Program-made: the position numbers and the translations under genes
Assembly: GCF_944385615.1 (NCBI RefSeq)
Contig: NZ_CALWXV010000001.1
Location: 1-64,000 of the forward strand
Reading direction: 5' to 3'
Length of the DNA stretch: 64,000 nucleotides
DNA from: an uncultured Flavonifractor sp.
Lineage (GTDB): Bacteria; Bacillota; Clostridia; Oscillospirales; Oscillospiraceae
In this document: positions 35,003-43,112 of the stretch, one piece after another
Position numbering within the stretch: the stretch's first letter is position 1
Layout of the letters: every line of letters starts with the position of its first letter
Notes under the pieces: generated by a model
Seen by the model: only the letters and a program-made list of their open reading frames with translations
What the model was told of the DNA's origin: nothing
The model's database searches: none

Positions 35003-36064
35003 ATGAATCATCTCAATCAAATCGCGGCCAAGCTGGACGAATACAAGCTGGACGCCATGCTCATCACCAGCGAGCCCGGCGAATTTTATGCCATCGGCTT
35101 TCACGGTGAGGGTATGGTCATCGTGACCAAGGGGGAGAGCCGCTATTTTACCGACTCCCGGTATATCGAAGCGGCAGGCAAGCAGGTCACCGGCGCCGCT
35201 ATCACCATGACCGACCGGAACAAGAACTTCATGACCCTGGCCCAGCAGGCGGTGGAGGAACTGGGCATTGGCAAGCTGGGCTTTGAGGACGGCTATATGA
35301 CCGTAGCCTCCTATAACCAGTACAGCAAGCTGCCCTGCGAGCTGGTCCCTGCCCAGAGCCTGGTGAACAACCTGCGGGCGGCCAAGGACGACGAGGAGAT
35401 CGCCCTGATGAAGAAGGCCCAGGAGATCACCGACCAGGCCTTTGATGCCATCCTGAAATTCATTCAGCCCGGCATGACCGAGCGGGAGATTGCCGCCCGG
35501 CTCCAGTATGAGATGCTGTGCCGGGGCGCTGACAAGATGTCCTTTGACCCCATTGTGGTGTCCGGCCCCAACGGTTCCCTGCCCCACGGCATCCCCGGGG
35601 ACAAGAAGGTGCAGAAGGGTGAGTTTCTCACCATGGACTTTGGCTGTAAGTATGGCGGCTACTGCTCCGATATGACCCGCACCATCGCCTTGGGCGAGCC
35701 CACCGAGGAGATGCGCAAGGTATACGATACCGTGCTGAAGGCCCAGCTGGCCGGCATCGCCGCCGCTAAGGCGGGCGTGCCCGGCAAGGAGATCCACAAT
35801 GCCGCCGCCAAGGTGATTGAGGACGCCGGTTACGGGGCATACTTTGGACACGGCTTCGGCCACAGCGTGGGCATTGAGATCCACGAATCCCCCAACGCCA
35901 ACAGCCGGGACGAGACCCCCATGCCTGTAGGGGCCGCCGTCTCCGCCGAGCCCGGCATCTACCTGCCCGGCAAGTTCGGTGTGCGTATCGAGGATGTGCT
36001 CATTTACACCGCCGAGGGCAATGTGAACCTGACCAAATCTCCCAAAGAGCTGATTATCCTGTAA
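35003..36064 (+). CDS. Xaa-Pro aminopeptidase, M24B family
   Basis: A 353-residue metallopeptidase that removes N-terminal residues preceding proline. The creatinase-like N-terminal domain (to about residue 120) is followed by the pita-bread catalytic domain with metal ligands in FLTMDFGCKYGGYCSDMTRTIALG, HGFGHSVGIEIHESP, and the closing Glu residues in VSAEPGIYLPGKFGVRIEDV. AAAGGAAG lies before the ATG. It lies 52 nt after nfo and may be co-transcribed. Confidence 0.93.
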   Translation: MNHLNQIAAKLDEYKLDAMLITSEPGEFYAIGFHGEGMVIVTKGESRYFTDSRYIEAAGKQVTGAAITMTDRNKNFMTLAQQAVEELGIGKLGFEDGYMTVASYNQYSKLPCELVPAQSLVNNLRAAKDDEEIALMKKAQEITDQAFDAILKFIQPGMTEREIAARLQYEMLCRGADKMSFDPIVVSGPNGSLPHGIPGDKKVQKGEFLTMDFGCKYGGYCSDMTRTIALGEPTEEMRKVYDTVLKAQLAGIAAAKAGVPGKEIHNAAAKVIEDAGYGAYFGHGFGHSVGIEIHESPNANSRDETPMPVGAAVSAEPGIYLPGKFGVRIEDVLIYTAEGNVNLTKSPKELIIL

Positions 36065-36133
36065 TTGAGACCGGCTCAAAAAGCCTGCCCGGCTGGATGC
36101 AGGGTGCCATATATTTGAGGGAGGGGCTTGCTT

Positions 36134-36253
36134 ATGCTGATGCTGATACCATTGCTGAACGTTATTTTTAGAATGGCCGAACTTTGTTTTTACATTTTGG
36201 GTATTATCGCCTTTTCGGTATACCTGAAACGCAATGGAATAGGGAAGAGATAG
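36134..36253 (+). CDS. 39-residue membrane peptide, candidate small protein
   Basis: ATG at 36134 opens a 39-codon frame (MLMLIPLLNVIFRMAELCF to the end YLKRNGIGKR). One hydrophobic span of about 25 residues is followed by a basic C-terminus, giving a single-pass peptide. GAGGGAGGGG lies 7 nt before the start. It sits alone in the 350-bp gap between the peptidase and efp, before the efp promoter. Unrecognised; supported by ribosome site and composition only. Confidence 0.5.
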   Translation: MLMLIPLLNVIFRMAELCFYILGIIAFSVYLKRNGIGKR

Positions 36254-36341
36254 TATTTGTATGGCCTGGATGTTTCAGCCGGAGCCCGGGAGCAGATGGA
36301 AGGCTGTATGGCAAAATCCCTTAAAAAGATGGGACTACCCC

Positions 36342-36370
36342 TTGCAAAGCGGGAAATAATAGGGTAAAAT
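36342..36370 (+). promoter_or_regulatory. efp promoter
   Basis: TTGCAA and TAAAAT with a 17-bp spacer, 45 bp before efp. Confidence 0.7.
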
Positions 36371-36414
36371 GACTTAGCTGATTATATAAAATACCTTTTG
36401 GAGGATGAATTTCA

Positions 36415-36984
36415 ATGCCTACGATTTCTGCCAGTGATTTCCGCAACGGCGTGACCTTTGAGATGGACGGCCAGGTCATGCAGGTCGTCGAGTTCCAGCA
36501 CGTGAAGCCCGGCAAGGGCGCCGCTTTCGTCCGCACCAAGATGAAGAACGTCATCACCGGCGGCGTGACCGAGACCTCCTTCAACCCCACCGCCAAGTTT
36601 GAGCAGGCCTATGTGGAGCGCAAGGATATGGAGTACAGCTACAACGACGGCGATCTGTACTACTTCATGGACCCCGAGACCTACGATCTGGTGCCCATTG
36701 GCTCCGAGCTGCTGGGTGACAACTTCCGCTTTGTGAAGGAGAACATGGTGTGCAAGATCAACTCCTACAAGGGTAAGATCTTCGCCGTGGAGCCCCCCAC
36801 CTTTGTGGAGCTGGAGGTCAGCGAGACCGACCCCGGCTTCAAGGGCGACACCGCCACCAACGTGACCAAGCCCGCCACGCTGGAAACCGGCGCCGAGATC
36901 AAGGTGCCTCTGTTCATCAACCCCGGCGACAAGATCAAGATCGACACCCGTACCGGCGAGTACCTGGAGCGCTGCAAGGCCTAA
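36415..36984 (+). CDS. efp: Translation elongation factor P
   Basis: A 189-residue three-barrel protein that rescues ribosomes stalled at polyproline. The N-terminal domain has the loop [15 protein letters not shown] with Lys34 at the tip that reaches the peptidyl-transferase centre; the C-terminal OB domain ends in the family signature [22 protein letters not shown] lies just before the ATG. No modification enzyme for the Lys is in this window. Confidence 0.96.
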   Translation: MPTISASDFRNGVTFEMDGQVMQVVEFQHVKPGKGAAFVRTKMKNVITGGVTETSFNPTAKFEQAYVERKDMEYSYNDGDLYYFMDPETYDLVPIGSELLGDNFRFVKENMVCKINSYKGKIFAVEPPTFVELEVSETDPGFKGDTATNVTKPATLETGAEIKVPLFINPGDKIKIDTRTGEYLERCKA

Positions 36985-37085
36985 GCGTCCGAGCATCCGG
37001 GAGCAGGCGCACAGTGAACCACCCCAAAACCATTCCCATTCCACTGGCCCTTCGAGGCCGATGACTGAGAAAAGGAGAACGCATT

Positions 37086-37553
37086 ATGACGATTTCTGAG
37101 AAGGTCGCGTATCTGAAGGGCCTGGCAGAGGGCCTGAACATCGACACCGAGAAGTCCAAGGAGGGCAAGCTCATCTCCGTGATGATCGGCATCCTGGAGG
37201 AGATCGGTATGTCTCTGGAGGATCTGGAGGAGAACAATGTGGCTCTGGGCGAGGAGATCGACGCCATCTCTGACGACCTGGCCGACGTGGAGAAGGCCGT
37301 CTATGAGGACGAGGACGACGAAGATGAGGACGACTGCTGCTGCGGCGACGACGATTTCTTCGAGACTGAGTGCCCCAACTGCGGGGAGACTCTGGTCATT
37401 GATGAGTCCGTCCTGGACGAGGGTGTGATCCAGTGCCCCAACTGCAAGCAGAAGTTTGCACTGGACCTGTCTGACGACTGCTGCTGCGGCGACGAGGACG
37501 GGGACGACTGCGGCTGTGGCTGTGGCTGTGAGGACCACGACCACGAGGAGTAA
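37086..37553 (+). CDS. CD1247 N-terminal domain protein with Cys-rich tail
   Basis: A 155-residue acidic protein. The first 70 residues (EKVAYLKGLAEGLNIDTEKSKEGKLI, then a coiled helix) match the CD1247 N-terminal domain found across Clostridia. A zinc-ribbon CPNCGETLV to IQCPNCKQKF follows, flanked by two Cys clusters (DDCCCGDDD and DCCCGDED) and a final GCGCGCEDHDHEE. The Cys/His/Asp clusters suggest metal binding. Function unknown. AAAAGGAG precedes the ATG. It lies 100 nt after efp and ends at a terminator. Confidence 0.85.
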   Translation: MTISEKVAYLKGLAEGLNIDTEKSKEGKLISVMIGILEEIGMSLEDLEENNVALGEEIDAISDDLADVEKAVYEDEDDEDEDDCCCGDDDFFETECPNCGETLVIDESVLDEGVIQCPNCKQKFALDLSDDCCCGDEDGDDCGCGCGCEDHDHEE

Positions 37554-37565
37554 TCCACATCATTC

Positions 37566-37600
37566 AGGAGCGTTGCGGAAAAACCGCAACGCTCCTTTTC
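37566..37600 (+). terminator. Terminator of the efp/CD1247 unit
   Basis: A 13-bp stem (AGGAGCGTTGCGG and complement) with a 5-A loop, followed by TTTT. Confidence 0.88.
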
Positions 37601-37670
37601 ATTTGGGCGATGTTTTTGTATATGGCCCAAAAACCCGTGGGATTTTGGTGAAAATGAAAAGGGATGTCTC

Positions 37671-37700
37671 TTGCGTCTTTCTATGGGACCGTAGTATAAT
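37671..37700 (+). promoter_or_regulatory. feo operon promoter
   Basis: TTGCGT and TATAAT with an 18-bp spacer. Just downstream, GATTAGATTAGATT and CTTATAATAC make an AT-rich stretch that could hold a Fur or DtxR-type site, which I cannot assign. Confidence 0.65.
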
Positions 37701-37748
37701 GGGCTCGGATTAGATTAGATTAACTTATAATACAGTGGATGGGATAAG

Positions 37749-40196
37749 ATGAAGACACAAGAGACACAAAACCAAAAGACCCTGGAGGAGGTGCGCCCCG
37801 GCGAACGGGGCACTATCCTGCGGGTGGGCAATGACCGGGGCCCGGTGAAGCGCCGTTTGGTGGACATGGGCCTCACCCCCGGCACCCAGGTTATGGTGCG
37901 CAAGGTGGCTCCCTTCGGCGACCCGGTGGAGCTCAACCTGCGGGGCTATGAGCTGTCCCTGCGGAAATCAGATGCTGCCCAGATTCTCATCGCCACCGGT
38001 GAGGAGGGGGAGCGGCGGGCCCAGATCCGCAAGCAGCGCATGGGCATGGTGCAGCACCTGCCTGACGAGGAGACCCTACGGCGGATGGACGCCGACCACG
38101 CTCACGAGGCCGCCGAGCACGGCGGCGTGCCCGACTATGCCAGCCACGACACCCGGGAGATGAAGCTGGCTCTGGTGGGCAACCCCAACTGCGGAAAGAC
38201 CACCCTCTTTAACGCCCTCACCGGCTCCAACCAGTATGTGGGCAACTGGCCCGGTGTCACGGTGGAGAAAAAGGAGGGCAGGGCGGAGGTGGACGGCAAA
38301 GCCGTCACCATCGTAGACCTGCCCGGCATTTATTCCATGTCCCCCTACTCCATGGAGGAGATCGTGGCCCGGGATTTCATTGTGGGGGAGCGGCCCGACG
38401 CCATCATTGACATCATCGACGCCACCAACATCGAGCGTAACCTGTACCTGACTGCCCAGTTGCTGGAACTGGAGCGCCCCATGGTCATTGCCCTGAACTT
38501 TATGGACGAGGTGGAGCGCCACGGAGACAAGATCGATGTAGACCAGCTCTCCAAGACCCTGGGTGTGCCGGTGATCCCCATCACCGCCCGGTCGGGCAAG
38601 AACATCCAGAAGCTGCTGGAGGTGGCCCATCACCAGATGCACGTGGGCGTCACCGTGGAGCCAGACGACCTGTATGACGACTTTACCCACCAGATCCACC
38701 ACAAGGTGGGCGAGCTGATCCACGACAAGGCCTACGCCGCCCACATTCCCGCCCACTGGGCCTCCATCAAGCTGATCGAGGGGGACCAGCTGGTGGAGGA
38801 GACTTTGGGCCTGAGCCAGAAGGAAAAGGCGGATTTGGAACGGGTGTGTCAGGAGTATGAGGGGGCCTATGAGCTGGGCGACCGGGAAACCCTCATTGCA
38901 GACGCCCGCTATCAGTTCATCCAGAAGGTGGTGGACGGGTGCGTCAAGCGGGGCCGTCCCCTGGGTACCCCCACCTTGTCTGACAAGATCGACGCCATTG
39001 TCACCCATAAATTTTTTGCCATTCCCGTATTCCTGCTGATGATGCTGGCCATGTTTGCCCTCACCTTCGGGCCGGGCCAGATGCTGGCTGACGGGGTGGA
39101 TACCCTCATCGGCGGCTATTTTGCCGATGGGGTCCGTAGCGTGCTGGCAGCCGCTGGTACCGCCCCCTGGGTGGAGGCTCTGCTGGTGGACGGCGTGATC
39201 GCCGGTGTGGGCGGCGTCCTTACCTTCCTGCCCCAGATTGCCATTTTGTTTTTGTTCCTCTCCTTCCTGGAGGATTCCGGCTACATGGCCCGGGCCGCCT
39301 TTATCATGGACCGGCTGCTGCGGCGGTTTGGTCTCAGCGGCAAGGCCTTTATCCCCATGCTGATGGGCTTTGGATGTACTGTTCCCGCCGTCATGGGGGC
39401 GCGAACCATGGAGAATGAGAAGGACCGGCGGATGACCATTATGCTGGTGCCCTTCATGTCCTGCTCCGCCCGGCTGCCGGTGTACGGCCTGCTCACCGCC
39501 GCCTTTTTCCCCAAGTACGGCGGACTGGTGGTATTCTCCCTCTATCTCCTGGGCCTGATCTTTGCCATCCTCTCCGGCATCCTGCTGAAGAAGCTGGTAT
39601 TCAAGGGGGAGCCCGCCGCCTTTGTGCTGGAGCTGCCCCCCTACCGCCTGCCTACCCTGAAAAATATCGCCCTCCATGTGTGGGAGAAGGTGAAGGGCTT
39701 CCTTATCAAGGCGGGCACCCTGATCCTGGCCATGAGCGTGCTGCTGTGGTTCCTCCAGACCTTTGGTGTGGAGAATGGGGGCTTCTGTATGGTGTCCAAC
39801 GAGGAGTACTCCATCCTGGGGACCATCGGCTCCCTGCTGGCCCCCATCTTTGCGCCCCTGGGCTTCGGCACCTGGCAGGCGGCGGTGGCGCTGCTCTCCG
39901 GCCTCATCGCCAAGGAGATGGTGGTGTCCTCCATGAGCATGTTCTACGGCTTTTCGGTCACCGCCAGCGGGGCGGCCATTGCCGCCGCTCTGGGTGGCAC
40001 CTTCCAGAGCCCTCTGGCCGCCTACTCCTTCCTGGTGTTCGTGCTGCTCTATGTCCCCTGTGTGGCGGCGGTGTCCACCATCCGTAAGGAGATGAACTCG
40101 GTGAAGTGGACTCTGGCCTCTATCGGCTGGCAGCTGTGCGCCGCCTGGCTGGGTTCCTTCCTGGTCTACCAGATCGGCTCTTTGTTCTTGAGGTAA
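37749..40196 (+). CDS. feoB: FeoA-FeoB fusion, ferrous iron transporter
   Basis: An 815-residue fusion. Residues 10-85 are an SH3-like FeoA domain (LEEVRPGERGTILRVGNDRG, KRRLVDMGLTPGTQVMVRKVAPFGDPVELNLRGYELSLR). A charged His-rich linker leads to the FeoB G-protein at about residue 140: G1 GNPNCGKTT, G2 GVTVEKKEG, G3 DLPGIYSMSPYS, G4 LNFMDE. The C-terminal half has the Gate and FeoB_C membrane regions (GFGCTVPAVMGARTMENEKDRR, PFMSCSARLPVYG). It imports Fe2+ at the cytoplasmic membrane. It is followed after 4 nt by a small Cys-rich FeoB-associated gene. Confidence 0.96.
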   Translation: MKTQETQNQKTLEEVRPGERGTILRVGNDRGPVKRRLVDMGLTPGTQVMVRKVAPFGDPVELNLRGYELSLRKSDAAQILIATGEEGERRAQIRKQRMGMVQHLPDEETLRRMDADHAHEAAEHGGVPDYASHDTREMKLALVGNPNCGKTTLFNALTGSNQYVGNWPGVTVEKKEGRAEVDGKAVTIVDLPGIYSMSPYSMEEIVARDFIVGERPDAIIDIIDATNIERNLYLTAQLLELERPMVIALNFMDEVERHGDKIDVDQLSKTLGVPVIPITARSGKNIQKLLEVAHHQMHVGVTVEPDDLYDDFTHQIHHKVGELIHDKAYAAHIPAHWASIKLIEGDQLVEETLGLSQKEKADLERVCQEYEGAYELGDRETLIADARYQFIQKVVDGCVKRGRPLGTPTLSDKIDAIVTHKFFAIPVFLLMMLAMFALTFGPGQMLADGVDTLIGGYFADGVRSVLAAAGTAPWVEALLVDGVIAGVGGVLTFLPQIAILFLFLSFLEDSGYMARAAFIMDRLLRRFGLSGKAFIPMLMGFGCTVPAVMGARTMENEKDRRMTIMLVPFMSCSARLPVYGLLTAAFFPKYGGLVVFSLYLLGLIFAILSGILLKKLVFKGEPAAFVLELPPYRLPTLKNIALHVWEKVKGFLIKAGTLILAMSVLLWFLQTFGVENGGFCMVSNEEYSILGTIGSLLAPIFAPLGFGTWQAAVALLSGLIAKEMVVSSMSMFYGFSVTASGAAIAAALGGTFQSPLAAYSFLVFVLLYVPCVAAVSTIRKEMNSVKWTLASIGWQLCAAWLGSFLVYQIGSLFLR

Positions 40197-40200
40197 CTAT

Positions 40201-40365
40201 ATGCTGAAAATTCTGATTTACATCGGGGTGGCCGCCCTCATTCTCTGGGCGGCAGTCTACCTCATTTACCGGTTCCACCAGAGCCTGAAGGGCAAGCGGG
40301 GGTGTGACTGCGGCGGCTGCTCCAGCTGTCCCCATACCTACTGCCGCCACCGGAAAACATCATAA
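40201..40365 (+). CDS. FeoB-associated Cys-rich membrane protein
   Basis: A 54-residue protein: one N-terminal membrane helix (ILIYIGVAALILWAAVYLIY) and a C-terminal tail with Cys pairs (GCDCGGCSSCPHTYCRH). This is the pattern of the FeoB-associated Cys-rich family, found directly after feoB in many anaerobes. The ATG is 4 nt past the feoB stop, with AGGTAA before it. Probably an iron-handling accessory subunit of the transporter. Confidence 0.85.
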   Translation: MLKILIYIGVAALILWAAVYLIYRFHQSLKGKRGCDCGGCSSCPHTYCRHRKTS

Positions 40366-40379
40366 AAGGAGGCCGTCCC

Positions 40380-41108
40380 ATGGAGGAAACATACAAACAG
40401 CTCCAGAAATGGATCAACGAAAGCGATAACATCGTCTTTTTCGGCGGGGCCGGAGTATCCACCGAGAGCGGAATCCCCGATTTCCGCAGCGTGGACGGCC
40501 TGTACAATCAGCAGTATGCCTATCCCCCGGAAACCATTCTGAGCCACAGCTTTTTTGAGAAAAATCCTGAGGAATTTTACCGGTTTTATCACAACAAGAT
40601 GCTCTTCCCCAACGCCAAGCCCAACGCCGCTCATTTGAAGCTGGCGGAGCTGGAGCGGGTGGGTAAGCTGAAGGCCGTGGTGACCCAGAACATCGACGGG
40701 CTTCACCAGGCGGCGGGCAGTGTCAATGTGTACGAGCTCCACGGCTCGGTCCACCGGAACTACTGCATGAAGTGCCGCCAGTTCTATGACCTGGACTTTA
40801 TGACCAAGAGCGAGGGGGTCCCCCACTGCCCGGTGTGCGGCGGGATGATCAAGCCCGATGTGGTGCTCTACGAGGAATCTTTGGACCAGGAGACCATCGA
40901 GGCGGCAGTGCTGGCCATCTCCCGGGCAGATATGCTCATCATCGGCGGCACCTCTCTGGCGGTGTACCCGGCGGCGGGCCTGGTCCGCTACTACCGGGGG
41001 AACAAGCTGACCCTCATCAACAAAAGCCCAACCCCTTATGACAAAGAGGCTGATCTGGTGATTGCCGGTCCCATTGGGGAGATTTTGGGGGCCATCCGAG
41101 TATTATGA
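40380..41108 (+). CDS. NAD-dependent protein deacylase (sirtuin)
   Basis: A 242-residue Sir2 enzyme. The NAD site is FFGGAGVSTESGIPDFRS, the catalytic region TQNIDGLHQAAG with His in YELHGSVHR, and four Cys form the zinc site (CMKC and CPVC). GTSLAVYPAAG and LINKSPT complete the Rossmann fold. It removes acyl groups from lysine using NAD. AAAAGGAGG precedes the ATG, 14 nt after the Cys-rich gene, so it may be co-transcribed with feoB. The Tyr/Arg pair of SIRT5-like desuccinylases is not obvious, so acyl preference is open. Confidence 0.93.
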   Translation: MEETYKQLQKWINESDNIVFFGGAGVSTESGIPDFRSVDGLYNQQYAYPPETILSHSFFEKNPEEFYRFYHNKMLFPNAKPNAAHLKLAELERVGKLKAVVTQNIDGLHQAAGSVNVYELHGSVHRNYCMKCRQFYDLDFMTKSEGVPHCPVCGGMIKPDVVLYEESLDQETIEAAVLAISRADMLIIGGTSLAVYPAAGLVRYYRGNKLTLINKSPTPYDKEADLVIAGPIGEILGAIRVL

Positions 41109-41113
41109 CAAAG

Positions 41114-41145
41114 CGGACCTGCTGGAAAACAGCGGGTCCGTTTTT
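41114..41145 (+). terminator. Terminator of the feo-sirtuin unit
   Basis: An 11-bp stem (CGGACCTGCTG with CAGCGGGTCCG, one G-T pair) is followed by TTTTT. Confidence 0.82.
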
Positions 41146-41211
41146 CTCTAACTTGCCAAGGGCCGGACTTCCCGGTATAATGGAGGCACTACGAAAGGGG
41201 AGGCTGGCGTT

Positions 41212-41667
41212 ATGTTCGACTTCACGCAGATCAGCCACTATCGGGAGAACAACCGCCTGGAGGCCAAGCTGGCCACCGGCGGCCTGCCCCACAGCATTTG
41301 GGAGACCTACTCCGCCTTTGCCAATACCTATGGCGGAGTGATTCTGCTGGGGGTGGAGGAGCTGTCCGACCACAGCCTGCGGGTGCAGGGTTTGCTGGAC
41401 CCCCAGGGGATGGTGGAGGAGTTCATCGCCGGACTGGACGATCCGGCAGTGGTCAGCGTCAACCTCCTCCGGGAGGAGGATATCCAGATCCTCCATGTGG
41501 ACGGCGGGGATATCGTGGCCATCACGGTACCCATGGCCGAGCGGGACCAGCTGCCGGTGTACATCGGGGGCAATCTCCGCCGGGGGGCTTACCGCCGCAG
41601 TGGGGACGGGGACTACCACTGTACCCAGGCCGAGCTCAACGCCATGCTGAGCGGCCGGTCCCATTGA
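41212..41667 (+). CDS. AlbA_2 (Schlafen-type) DNA-binding domain protein
   Basis: A 151-residue protein consisting of an AlbA_2 domain: ENNRLEAKLATGGLPHSIWETYSAFANTYGGVILLGVEE near the N-terminus and GGDIVAITVPMAERDQLPVYIGGNLRRGAYRRSGDGDYHCT towards the end. These domains normally sit at the front of larger putative regulators with a C-terminal ATPase or winged helix, which is missing here, so it is a short stand-alone form. GAAAGGGGAGG lies upstream of the ATG. Function unknown, probably nucleic-acid binding. Confidence 0.82.
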   Translation: MFDFTQISHYRENNRLEAKLATGGLPHSIWETYSAFANTYGGVILLGVEELSDHSLRVQGLLDPQGMVEEFIAGLDDPAVVSVNLLREEDIQILHVDGGDIVAITVPMAERDQLPVYIGGNLRRGAYRRSGDGDYHCTQAELNAMLSGRSH

Positions 41668-41715
41668 GTACAAATTGGGGGCAAAAAGGCCGGTGCAACC
41701 GGAAGTTTACGTGAA

Positions 41716-41764
41716 AAAACCCAAACGCAACCGAAAATTGGTTCTGGTTGCGCTTGGGTTTTGC
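41716..41764 (+). terminator. Terminator-like hairpin
   Basis: An imperfect 17-bp stem (AAAACCCAAACGCAACC with GGTTGCGCTTGGGTTTT, one mismatch) around a 13-nt loop, after the AlbA_2 gene. Confidence 0.65.
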
Positions 41765-41798
41765 TATGCTGGGGCTACCTTGAGGGGAGGATGAGAAG

Positions 41799-42728
41799 AT
41801 GAGTTTTGGAGCGAATTTACAATTCCTGCGGGACAAGGCGGGCATGACCCAGGAGGAGCTGGCCGAACAGCTTCAGGTGTCCCGCCAGTCGGTGAGCAAG
41901 TGGGAGTCGGACGCCAGTTTTCCGGAAATGGAAAAATTGCTGGTGCTGTGCGAGCTCTTTCATACCAACCTGGATACCCTGCTGCGGGGCAATGTACAGG
42001 AGAGTATGCGGGCCGATACCATCGGATATGACCGGTTTATGAATTGGTTTTCCAACTGGATTGCCCTGGGGGTAGGGCTCATTATCCTGTCGGTGGCGGT
42101 GGGCCTGGGGTGTCGGGGGTGGTTTGGGGCGCCGGAAATTGCCGTTCCCGCGGTGCTGCTGTCCGGCGTGGCGGTGGCGGTGGCTATCCTCATTGTGGCC
42201 GGGATGCGGTATGACCGCTTCGAGAAGGAACACCCCATGATTCAGGACTTCTATACCCAGGAACAGCGAGAGCAGTACCTGAACCGCTTTCCCTTTCTTA
42301 TCGCCCTGCCGGTGGCGCTCATCATTATCGGAACCCTGTGGCTGGTGCTGCTGGGGGAATGGGCGGAACAGCAGGGGGAACGAGCCGAACTGGGACTGGT
42401 TGCCGGTTATCTGGCGACTGTGGCGGTAGCGGTGTCCGTACTGGTGTGGGCTGCCCTTCGCAAGGGAAAATATGACATTGACACCTGGAATAAAATACAC
42501 AATCCCAGCCCTGAGCTGTTGGCTCGCCAGAAAAAAGCGGGCTGGGTGTGCGGGGCCATCATGATCGCCGCCACTGTGATTTACATGATCGTGGGTTTCG
42601 GCACTATGGCGATAGGAAATGACTATGGAAATAACTGGGGCTGGCGCTGGGGGTGGATCGTCTATCCCATTGCCGGTGTAGGCTGTGCTTTAGCTTCCCA
42701 CCTGATCGAAAAAGAGGAGAACGAATGA
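41799..42728 (+). CDS. XRE-family regulator with membrane domain
   Basis: A 309-residue protein. Residues 1-65 are a canonical Cro/C1 helix-turn-helix (NLQFLRDKAGMTQEELAEQLQVSRQSVSKWESDASFPEMEKLL). From residue 85 onwards there are about six hydrophobic segments in three pairs, separated by short polar loops. It is a membrane-tethered DNA-binding protein of a type common in gut Firmicutes; the signal is unknown. GAGGGGAGG precedes the ATG. It is monocistronic and convergent with trxA. Confidence 0.88.
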   Translation: MSFGANLQFLRDKAGMTQEELAEQLQVSRQSVSKWESDASFPEMEKLLVLCELFHTNLDTLLRGNVQESMRADTIGYDRFMNWFSNWIALGVGLIILSVAVGLGCRGWFGAPEIAVPAVLLSGVAVAVAILIVAGMRYDRFEKEHPMIQDFYTQEQREQYLNRFPFLIALPVALIIIGTLWLVLLGEWAEQQGERAELGLVAGYLATVAVAVSVLVWAALRKGKYDIDTWNKIHNPSPELLARQKKAGWVCGAIMIAATVIYMIVGFGTMAIGNDYGNNWGWRWGWIVYPIAGVGCALASHLIEKEENE

Positions 42729-42729
42729 G

Positions 42730-42766
42730 AAACATCGCCTGCCGCGGCTGCGGCAGGCGATGTTTT
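42730..42766. terminator. Bidirectional terminator
   Basis: A 16-bp perfect stem (AAACATCGCCTGCCGC and complement, GGCT loop) ending in TTTTA. It lies between the convergent XRE and trxA genes. Confidence 0.85.
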
Positions 42767-42767
42767 A

Positions 42768-43082
42768 TTACAGGTTGGCATCCAGCACAGCGGTATAAGC
42801 CTGGGGGGGCATGACGCCCACCTTCCGGTCAAACTCCTTGCCGTCCTTCAGGAAAATAACGGTGGGGATGCTCATGACGCCGAAGCGCATGGCCAGGTCG
42901 GGCTCGTCGTCCACATTGACCTTGCCCACCAGGGCCTTGCCCTCATATTGACCGGCCAGATCCTCCATCACAGGGGCCAGCATTTTACAGGGACCGCACC
43001 AGGAGGCCCAGAAATCCACCATGGAAATGCCGTTGGAAACCGCCTTGTCAAAGGCATCGGTAGTCAGATGAATGATAGACAT
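42768..43082 (-). CDS. trxA: Thioredoxin
   Basis: A 104-residue thioredoxin with active site WCGPC (Trp28 to Cys32), cis-Pro in MSIPTVIFLKDG and the usual fold length. The start at 43082 has AAAGGATG upstream. It is the third gene of the arsR-reductase-thioredoxin operon and should be reduced by the adjacent flavoenzyme. Confidence 0.95.
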   Translation of the reverse strand: MSIIHLTTDAFDKAVSNGISMVDFWASWCGPCKMLAPVMEDLAGQYEGKALVGKVNVDDEPDLAMRFGVMSIPTVIFLKDGKEFDRKVGVMPPQAYTAVLDANL

Positions 43083-43112
43083 AAAAAACATCCTTTCTTT
43101 CTGATAAACAAT

